Source: Anaerolineae bacterium
GTDB taxonomy: Bacteria > Chloroflexota > Anaerolineae > B4-G1
Direction: 5' to 3'
DNA length: 10,286 nt
Assembly: GCA_016783285.1 (NCBI GenBank)
Contig: JADHWW010000174.1
Location: 1 to 10,286, forward strand
Shown here one piece after another: positions 6,001 to 10,286 of the stretch. Both the position numbers and the translations under genes were made by a program. Position 1 is the first letter of the stretch, and the number at the start of each line of letters is the position of its first letter. The notes under the pieces were generated by a model. The model was not told the DNA's origin, searched no databases, and saw only the letters and a program-made list of their open reading frames with translations.

Positions 6001-8916
6001 ACATTGACTAGCTCTGGCGCAACCTCTGTAGCCGGCTATCTTGAGTGGGGTCAGCGCGAGATAGTTGTTACGCCTGGAGTATACTCGCTCACGGTCAGCC
6101 ATCCAGCCGCTTACTTCCTGGCAGAACAGCCCGTTGTGCCGGAGGTCACAGCGACCTTTGACACACGTTTGCCGGACCCCAACCCACCCTACCTGACGTA
6201 TTTCCGGCTAACTGCCGGCGGTGTACCCACCAATGTCTTGGCCTATGGACAACCTGGTTACATGGAAGCCATCGTAGCCGATGACCACGCATTAGCCGAC
6301 GTGTACGCCTCATGGCGGCCATTAGCAGGGGGGAATTGGCAAGACATCCCGACTTGGGAGGCTGGGAGCCGCTGGCGGGCTGCACTGCCCGATGCTCTGG
6401 AAGCAGGTGATTACGCACTGCGTTTGATCACCACCGACGCATCGGGCAATCAAACTGTGTATATATCTGCGCCGGGTTGGCGCGTCGTGGGGGGCCCGCA
6501 GGCGGGGATCAGTTCCTTTACGGCGGAGCCGACCTACGGGTACGCACCGCTTACCGTGTACTTTACGGCGACGACGCCGGGCGAAGTGATCACCTACACC
6601 TGGGATTTTGGCGATGGGGAGGGCGCGAGCGTAGCCACGCCGGTACACACCTATACCCAGCCGGGCTGTTATACGGTGACCTTGACCATCGCTGGAGATG
6701 GCTGGTCCAACACGCGTACCAAACCCGACTATATCTGCGTGGAAGAGGTGATCACGCCGGTGCTGGCCTTTACCGCTACACCGCGTTCCGGCGATACCCC
6801 ATTGCATGTTCAGTTTACCAACCTCTCCACCGGCACCATCCTGAGCCACCTGTGGGATTTTGGCGACGGCACGCAATCTAGCGCCTGGGAGCCAGAACAC
6901 ATCTACACGGCTACAGGCAGCTTCACCGTGACTCTCAGCGCAGAGAGTCCGGCCGGACATTTTACCCACACAGCGCCGTCATACATCGTAGTGACACCGC
7001 GCCAAGCGCCACAAGGCGTGAGCATTGTCCCTTCGGTGCCGGGCAACACCTATCGGCGGCAGACGCTGGCCTTTACCGGCACGCTCGCCGCAGGCAGCGA
7101 GCCATTGAGTTATGCCTGGGACTTCGGAGATGGGCAGGGCAGCACCGCCGGGGCGACGGTCTCGCACGAGTATTGGCATCCAGGAGCCTATACCCTTACT
7201 TTCACCGCGACCAATGATCTGGGAAGCGCCTCAACTACTTACCCACTCATCGTTGAAGAACCCTTTGACGTGTTGCCCGACCAGACCTGGCTGAGCGAGA
7301 CAGTTGCGTTCACCCGCACAGTGTGGCAGGTGCCCGGGCCGGTGACCTACACCTGGGATTTTGGCGACGGACATACGGCATCGGGGGTCCAGGTCACGCA
7401 TGTATTTACTGCACCTGGCCTCTATGTAGTGCATCTGACAGCTACCAATGCAGGTTATACCAACACGGGATGGCGGCGCGTCGTGGTGCGCGACCCGGAC
7501 GCGCCGTTGGTCGCCCAGGCCATCTGGTCGTCGCCCGAAAGCTATCACGCCAGCGGCGTCGTCTGGGGTGACTATGATAGCGACGGGGATCCCGATATCG
7601 CAGTAGGTAACGGCGACTACTGGGACCAGGGGCAACCTAACACCGTCTATCGCAACGATGGTGGCGCCTTGGCCTTGGTCTGGAGTTCGCCGGAGAGTGA
7701 CTACACTATGGACATCGAGTGGGTTGACTGGGACGGTGATGGCGATCTGGATCTCTTTACCGCCAACCGGGGCTACAATCGCATCTACAGCAACGACAAC
7801 GGCGTTCTGACCCTGGCCTGGAGTGACCCTGACGACACGCCCACGACAGACGCGGATTGGGCGGACTGGGACGGTGACGACGATCCGGACCTGGCCGTGG
7901 CCAACGACGACCCGGCATCGCCAGTTCAACTCTACCGCAACAATGGTGGCTCGTTACTCCTGGCGCAGACCATTGGCGCCGGACTGAGCGCAAGCGCTGT
8001 TGCCTGGGCTGATTGGGACGACGATGGCGACCCGGACCTGGCCGTGGGTTTCTCCGGTTGGGGCGACATGGTGCGCCTATACGAGAACGACAATGGAGTC
8101 CTTTCGCTGGCCTGGCAGGCGGCCGATACTAACGGCTGTGATGTGTTGGATTGGGGAGATTGGGATGGCGACGGCGACCCAGATCTGGCAGCAGTCTACC
8201 ACAATGCTGTTCACGTCTTCCGCAACGACGAAGCAACGCTCGCGCACGCCTGGGAATCGCCGGAGAGGGCATTCCTCACCCTTGCTCTGGACTGGGGTGA
8301 CTGGGACAATGATGGCGATATGGACCTAGCTGCCAGTGCCAGCAACGGCGATGGCATCTACGACCACGTCTACGAGGCACAGAACGGCACGTTGCGCCTG
8401 GCCTGGATCTCGTGGGATGCCTCGGATACCTACGGCCTGGGCTGGGCCGACTGGGATGGCGACGGCGACCAGGATCTCTATGCTGGCCACTACTGGAATG
8501 ATCATATCTACCGCAACCGCCGCAGCGACCCCATCACCCCAACACCCACCAACACGCCTACAGCCACGCCGACCAGCACGCCGACAGCGACACCCACCGA
8601 CACGCCTACCAGCACGGCAACGCCGACCAGCACACCAACAGCCACGCCGACCAGCACGCCCACCATTACCCCGACACCTACCGACACGCCTACCAGCACG
8701 CCCTGCGTCGGCGACCTCGACGGCGATGGCGACGTGGATGTGGACGATATCATGCTCGTGGCCAGCCGCTGGCGCACTTCTTGTGAGAACCGCGATCCTG
8801 ACAACGACCCCGGTACTCCCAATTACGAGGCCCGCTACGACCTGGACGACGACTGCGACATTGACGTCGTGGACATCATGCTGGTGGTAGCACACTGGGG
8901 AGAGACCTGTGAGTGA
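3028..8916 (+). CDS. Exported multidomain S8 protease with PKD, FG-GAP and dockerin modules
   Basis: 1962 residues. A signal peptide (1-32: MRNRQR, hydrophobic core 7-26) leads into a low-complexity stretch and an I9-like propeptide (about 146-246). The subtilisin-like domain (about 268-541) has the triad Asp279 (MIDSGID), His318 (GHGTHTAG) and Ser487 (SGTSMATPH), with oxyanion Asn417 (AAGNAGP), so it is probably an active serine endopeptidase after secretion. The usual NLSLGG substrate-binding strand reads ALILAGG (383-389). Next come a beta-sandwich (about 550-657), an unrecognised part (658-1040), an Ig-like domain (1040-1155), four PKD domains (WDFGDG at 1192, 1276, 1364, 1443), seven FG-GAP repeats (W1513-W1806), a TP-rich linker (1835-1892) and a type I dockerin (1893-1962). 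The dockerin suggests docking to a cohesin-bearing scaffold. The last codon and stop overlap the next gene's ATG. Confidence 0.93.
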   Translation: MRNRQRLVFLILASIVPLLILWGLLLKLNLQAAPTASTALSAALSAVEGEAERPTPTPDRAQAAALQSAPVMFAKNIDQFSAPAGTAGFEVAQIQAHRTTKPELPLPVSPISQVPLPAAERRTGPLFVSVAGGEQRWSQRPAADDTVAVIVQLDQPPALVYRTAQYAGLHRRLTDAQFEDVQRYTGSLAQSHQAVQHLAHDQGLILSVSRDYFTVYNGFAAQIRWGDRTKLEALPGVVAVYLDERMEGVLQQTVPLIRADQVWADLGVTGEDIVVGMIDSGIDYTHPDLGGCLGDGCKVIGGYDFVNEDADPWDDCGHGTHTAGIVAADGITITGVAPGASLMALKVLNAENWGYWSDTLEALEYAVDPDGDPGTGDAPDLLALILAGGDGDPDDPVAQAVDNVVAGGIPCVIAAGNAGPAYGTVQTPGGSRLAVTVGGSTKQDGLYWYSSRGPNAPDMIKPDILAPGADVCSTIPDGGYDCWSGTSMATPHVAGVTALLRQLHPDWTPAMLKSAVVGTAVDLGFDAFTQGAGRVDAYAAALAPGGFDPPSLHLGVDDTRLSVWTRTTTLTLRNLYSQTLTYSLSAGGAWPAGITAIITPSLTTLLPGDVVTLTLRVEVDNNIVPNVVVQPNIYEGRVQAQSDVGTVTAPFVFFKSSRLLLHYVDPPWMVVIHDRDQFAHYPPWNPGNEVSAFVPAGVYDIITVFDDALTVVVNEQIALTHTTEITISHADAPHTVSFVPLDENGNVLEGHYWWRVIRFRDSSFWTGVGWHLPVPGYYSDLSPDYHIEWTDTVYSPPLSPTQSSQYFIKQQVAGLTQPITLSNSPADLYPVQLLHHLPPTQILLYEVPFAVQMNQPTDWWWVYPPYHTVPLASPFTQTLYFEPSGSYPYVFGYNELRGFPISNWNYDLELFRTPFLRMDDSGVLEGFRWGVVTPTVSSMAGRWEVGLTPAWWSGRFDNQAENIHVDPSLGWEYFLFFDQYDNVLVDHRYPFTLTSSGATSVAGYLEWGQREIVVTPGVYSLTVSHPAAYFLAEQPVVPEVTATFDTRLPDPNPPYLTYFRLTAGGVPTNVLAYGQPGYMEAIVADDHALADVYASWRPLAGGNWQDIPTWEAGSRWRAALPDALEAGDYALRLITTDASGNQTVYISAPGWRVVGGPQAGISSFTAEPTYGYAPLTVYFTATTPGEVITYTWDFGDGEGASVATPVHTYTQPGCYTVTLTIAGDGWSNTRTKPDYICVEEVITPVLAFTATPRSGDTPLHVQFTNLSTGTILSHLWDFGDGTQSSAWEPEHIYTATGSFTVTLSAESPAGHFTHTAPSYIVVTPRQAPQGVSIVPSVPGNTYRRQTLAFTGTLAAGSEPLSYAWDFGDGQGSTAGATVSHEYWHPGAYTLTFTATNDLGSASTTYPLIVEEPFDVLPDQTWLSETVAFTRTVWQVPGPVTYTWDFGDGHTASGVQVTHVFTAPGLYVVHLTATNAGYTNTGWRRVVVRDPDAPLVAQAIWSSPESYHASGVVWGDYDSDGDPDIAVGNGDYWDQGQPNTVYRNDGGALALVWSSPESDYTMDIEWVDWDGDGDLDLFTANRGYNRIYSNDNGVLTLAWSDPDDTPTTDADWADWDGDDDPDLAVANDDPASPVQLYRNNGGSLLLAQTIGAGLSASAVAWADWDDDGDPDLAVGFSGWGDMVRLYENDNGVLSLAWQAADTNGCDVLDWGDWDGDGDPDLAAVYHNAVHVFRNDEATLAHAWESPERAFLTLALDWGDWDNDGDMDLAASASNGDGIYDHVYEAQNGTLRLAWISWDASDTYGLGWADWDGDGDQDLYAGHYWNDHIYRNRRSDPITPTPTNTPTATPTSTPTATPTDTPTSTATPTSTPTATPTSTPTITPTPTDTPTSTPCVGDLDGDGDVDVDDIMLVASRWRTSCENRDPDNDPGTPNYEARYDLDDDCDIDVVDIMLVVAHWGETCE
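3134..3172. repeat. Inverted repeat inside the coding region after the signal peptide
   Basis: CTTCGAC (3134-3140) is the exact reverse complement of GTCGAAG (3166-3172), with 25 nt between that contain a smaller GAGC-GCT-GCTC hairpin. It encodes residues 36-49 (ASTALSAALSAVEG), just after the predicted signal cleavage region. Its TCGAAGG end and CTGAG blocks look like interspersed palindromic repeats found in many environmental bacterial genomes. That likeness is from memory, and no second copy was found in this window. Confidence 0.4.
7558..8518 (+). repeat. Seven FG-GAP/VCBS repeats, period about 147 nt
   Basis: The motif W-x-D-W/Y-D-x-D-G/D-D-x-D starts at protease residues 1513, 1565, 1611, 1660, 1709, 1756 and 1806, with spacings of 46-52 residues. 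Most units end with a YRND/NGG segment followed by hydrophobic residues and AW or VW. The DxDxDG loops are calcium-binding in this family. Seven units of about 49 residues match one complete seven-bladed propeller of integrin-alpha type, usually used for protein or glycan binding outside the cell. Confidence 0.85.
8530..8702 (+). repeat. Thr/Pro-rich linker coding repeat
   Basis: Short repeats of ACN and CCN codons, with GCN and AGC mixed in, encode a TPT-ATPT-STPT linker (about residues 1835-1892) between the FG-GAP domain and the dockerin. It probably forms a flexible, possibly O-glycosylated stalk. The repetitive DNA is prone to length change by slippage. Confidence 0.85.
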
Positions 8917-9242
8917 TGAGAATCAAACATTCGCGCCTGGCTCTGTTCAGACTGATTCTCTTGCTCCTGGCCCTACTTGGAGCAGTGAAAGCCCAGGAAG
9001 ATGTCTATCATGCCTTCGCAGATGGCCTCTACGAGAGGCCGACTTCTGAGTTCACGAGCACCTCTACCGCCGCTGCTTCCATCGCGCTCTACGGCACCTT
9101 CCACGCCATGGGCGTCATCGTTACCATCGCTGCCGCTGACGACCCCGACGGGGACGCTACTGCCGCGGTCGAATACCGCACCGGCGGCCAGGTGTACCAG
9201 GCCGGCTTTCCCCCTCTCCCGCGTTGACGACACCCGCTTCGG
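8916..9242 (+). pseudogene. Frameshifted, truncated remnant of an exported protein
   Basis: ATG 8916 shares its A with the protease stop (TGATG), so translation could be coupled. The product starts with a signal peptide (MRIKHSRLALFRLILLLLAL, cleavage near VKA-QE) and a short mature part with an Ala-rich strand and ADDPDGDATAAVEYR, resembling the start of a large fibronectin-like exported protein. The frame stops at TGA 9225-9227 (103 codons). Removing one C from the run CCCCC at 9210-9214 would continue it as GFPLSRVDDTRF, which fits this protein type better, to about 9242. After that the sequence changes character (FGERQVKKQ) and stops at 9307. So it appears to carry a one-base insertion and a 3' truncation. 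The intact form is recalled from related proteins, not checked. Confidence 0.6.
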
Positions 9243-9278
9243 TGAGCGTCAGGTTAAGAAGCAGGCATTGAATTGTGT

Positions 9279-9334
9279 TTGCCTCTTTCGGCTTATTGGT
9301 GTATACTAAATCAAGCTTGAGCAGAAGGTATAAT
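9279..9334 (+). promoter_or_regulatory. Candidate promoter region of brnT
   Basis: TTGCCT (9279-9284) and TATACT (9302-9307) are 17 nt apart. A perfect TATAAT lies further down at 9329-9334 but has no good -35 box at the right distance. The stretch 9266-9357 is A+T-rich compared with its surroundings. One of the two -10 boxes probably serves brnT; the BrnT/BrnA complex often represses its own promoter, though no operator palindrome is obvious here. Confidence 0.45.
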
Positions 9335-9357
9335 ATCAAAGAGGTCGCTTTTACACT

Positions 9358-9639
9358 GTGGGCATCAAGTTTGAATGGGATCCAAACAAGGCCGCACGAA
9401 ACTTCCAAAAACACAAGGTCTCCTTTGAAGAAGCCGCAACGGTCCTCCGAGATACCTTGAGTATAACAGTTCCTGATCCTGATCACTCGGTAGAAGAAGA
9501 TCGGCATATCACCATCGGCCTGTCAAACCGTTTCAGACTACTGATGGTTGCCCATGCTGAACGAGGCGATCGGGTTCGTATCATCAGTGCGCGAGAATTG
9601 ACATCCAGGGAGAGAAAGCAATATGAAGAAGGAAGTTGA
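9358..9639 (+). CDS. brnT: BrnT-family ribonuclease toxin
   Basis: 93 codons, the normal length of BrnT. It begins at GTG 9358 with FEWDPNKAARNFQKHKVSF, the typical BrnT opening in which a Lys/His pair in NxxKH precedes a helix. An acidic turn (PDPDHSVEEDR) and an ITIGLSNRFRLLMVAH strand follow, and it ends with RVRIISARELTSRERKQYEEG, the usual IISAR motif plus basic C-terminal helix. BrnT cuts RNA and halts translation and is neutralised by its partner, normally BrnA, encoded directly downstream. The GAGG site (9341-9344) is 13 nt from the GTG, longer than ideal, so translation may be weak, as is common for toxins. No better in-frame start is seen nearby. The gene overlaps the next by 17 nt. 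Confidence 0.88.
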   Translation: MGIKFEWDPNKAARNFQKHKVSFEEAATVLRDTLSITVPDPDHSVEEDRHITIGLSNRFRLLMVAHAERGDRVRIISARELTSRERKQYEEGS

Positions 9640-9865
9640 AATTGACGATGAACTCCGCCCCGAATATGACTTGTCTCAGTTGCTTGAAGGAGGAGTGAGA
9701 GGCAAGTACGCTGACCGATACAGGGAAGGCACAAATTTGGTGCTGCTGGCACCCGATGTAGCGGAGGTCTTTCCCAATGAGGAAGCTGTGAACGAGGCTT
9801 TGCGGCTAGTAACGCAGCTTGCCAAAATCCCGAGCCTAACACCTGCTACAGCCGCCCCCACCTAG
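9623..9865 (+). CDS. Small partner of BrnT, putative non-classical antitoxin
   Basis: An 80-residue protein starts at ATG 9623, 8 nt after AGGGAGAG and inside the end of brnT (17-nt overlap), so the two are coupled. It does not look like classical BrnA. It has a charged start, GGVRGKYADRYREGTN in the middle, then NLVLLAPDVAEVF and NEEAVNEALRLV. The KYADRY and PDVAEVFP motifs recall a family of short uncharacterised proteins seen beside toxin genes in cyanobacteria and Chloroflexota (from memory). The strand followed by the EEAVNEALRLV helix could be a reduced ribbon-helix-helix. The last residues (KIPSLTPATAAPT) look like a loose tail. The antitoxin role is inferred from position and overlap. 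Confidence 0.7.
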   Translation: MKKEVEIDDELRPEYDLSQLLEGGVRGKYADRYREGTNLVLLAPDVAEVFPNEEAVNEALRLVTQLAKIPSLTPATAAPT

Positions 9866-10017
9866 CAGCGGCGCCAACGCTGACAGGAGCAACGTCTTCC
9901 GCACGGGGCTTCTCATGTACGGCAAGCGGCCGTCGGTATCGGAGATCCTGTGAGGTGACTCAACGAAGCTTGACCGATAGGTGCGAAGGCGCCCTTAATG
10001 GTTGCTCAGGCCAGCGA
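9866..10017. other. Intergenic stretch with a possible coding scrap
   Basis: No intact gene is seen. One frame reads SNVFRTGLLMYGKRPSVSEI with one more Leu before TGA 9954-9956 and has a protein-like composition, but its reading frame is closed upstream by TAA 9837-9839 and it has no plausible start. It may be the 3' scrap of a lost gene. A weak promoter-like pair, TTGACC (9970-9975) and CTTAAT (9994-9999) 18 nt apart, lies before the second leader element. Confidence 0.3.
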
Positions 10018-10085
10018 AGCAAACGATGCAACCAATGAGACGCCAGCCGAGGCCGTGCTTTTGCGTGCCCTGAGGCTGGCGTTTT
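10018..10085 (+). promoter_or_regulatory. Conserved leader RNA element, copy 2 (attenuator-like hairpin)
   Basis: AGCAAACG (10018-10025) is followed 14 nt later by the outer stem ACGCCAGCC (10040-10048) with GGCTGGCGT (10074-10082), a perfect 9-bp match, and a T-run (10082-10085). Over the 43-nt hairpin it differs from copy 1 at only three positions: one turns a G-U pair into G-C, one is in the TYTT loop, and one is in the unpaired joint. The AGCAAACG box lies inside a further stem, GGTTGC (10000-10005) with GCAACC (10028-10033). A GAGGAGG ribosome binding site (10091-10097) follows, the same arrangement as before the protease gene. Confidence 0.6.
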
Positions 10086-10107
10086 GATTCGAGGAGGTAG
10101 TGCAATC

Positions 10108-10286
10108 ATGAGAATCCAACATCCGCGCCCGCCTCTCTTTAGACTGATTTTCCTGCTCCGTCCCGGCGATGTTTACCGCCAGACCGCTTTCGCCCGCCGC
10201 CGGCTGGTAGACCTGGCGCCTCCCCTGGGCGAGGTGTACGTCCACGCCCCTGAGGACCTGATCTTGAACAAGCTCCACTACTTCGG
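10108..10286 (+). CDS. Chimeric ORF: signal peptide joined to a nucleotidyltransferase-like piece, 3' end outside window
   Basis: ATG 10108 follows GAGGAGG with a 10-nt spacer. Residues 1-17 (MRIQHPRPPLFRLIFLL) match the leader of the remnant at 8916: 43 of 51 bases are identical. At about 10159 the similarity ends and the frame goes on as RPGDVYRQTAFARRR, a basic non-secretory sequence, then EVYVHAPEDLILNKLHYF at the window edge. The APEDLILxKL segment resembles the nucleotidyltransferase-like AbiEii/DUF6036 proteins, which act inside the cell and are often parts of toxin-antitoxin or abortive-infection pairs. A signal peptide on such a protein makes little sense, and the hydrophobic core is cut short by RPGD, so the ORF probably arose by recombination and may be non-functional. 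Confidence 0.5.
   Translation, partial: MRIQHPRPPLFRLIFLLRPGDVYRQTAFARRRLVDLAPPLGEVYVHAPEDLILNKLHYF

Noticed and set aside
8530..8702. CRISPR-like or intergenic tandem repeat
   Set aside because: The repeats are short, without spacers, and lie in frame as a Thr/Pro linker.
8326..8895. Minus-strand and alternative + strand frames across the FG-GAP and TP-linker region
   Set aside because: These low-complexity frames are products of the repetitive, G+C-rich coding DNA of the protease; the real frame has calcium-loop and dockerin motifs.
9358..9865. Calling the BrnT partner brnA
   Set aside because: The expected BrnA sequence is not seen; only position supports it, so no symbol was given.

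Overview
The window looks like G+C-rich environmental bacterial DNA, most likely from a Chloroflexota (Anaerolineae-type) genome. That assignment is inferred from style: very large exported proteins with PKD, FG-GAP and dockerin modules, a Thr/Pro linker of TPTATPTST type, and small toxin-antitoxin-like gene pairs between them. There is no rRNA, tRNA, CRISPR array or intact transposase, and every supported gene is on the + strand.

Layout. (1) 3-1955: 3' part of a gene for a PcRGLX/YetA-like carbohydrate-active protein (RIFT barrel plus helical toroid), cut by the window edge. (2) 2038-2847: a strong sigma-70-like promoter driving a two-gene toxin-antitoxin-like operon, an unrecognised 79-aa protein overlapping a PIN-domain nuclease. 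(3) 2848-3027: a leader with a conserved hairpin and T-run directly before a ribosome binding site. (4) 3028-8916: a 1962-aa exported subtilisin-like protease with an I9-like propeptide, complete S8 catalytic residues, an unrecognised central part, four PKD domains, seven FG-GAP/VCBS repeats (probably one seven-bladed propeller), a TP-rich linker and a type I dockerin. (5) 8916-9242: a remnant of another exported protein, overlapping the protease stop codon, broken by a frameshift at a C-run and then truncated. (6) 9279-9865: a BrnT-family toxin and a small partner that is not classical BrnA. (7) 9866-10107: no intact gene, but a second copy of the hairpin leader. (8) 10108-10286: a chimeric ORF in which a signal peptide paralogous to that of (5) runs in frame into a piece resembling a nucleotidyltransferase (AbiEii/DUF6036 type).

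The main novelty candidate is the leader RNA. A 43-nt hairpin with T-run occurs before two genes whose coding starts are unrelated, with 40 of 43 positions identical; the one change inside a stem keeps pairing and even the loop is conserved. An AGCAAACG box lies 14-15 nt upstream in both copies. This looks like an attenuator or riboregulator of exported proteins, or a mobile leader cassette. The overall picture is an accessory region where exoprotein genes and toxin-antitoxin-like genes have been shuffled, leaving remnants and fusions.
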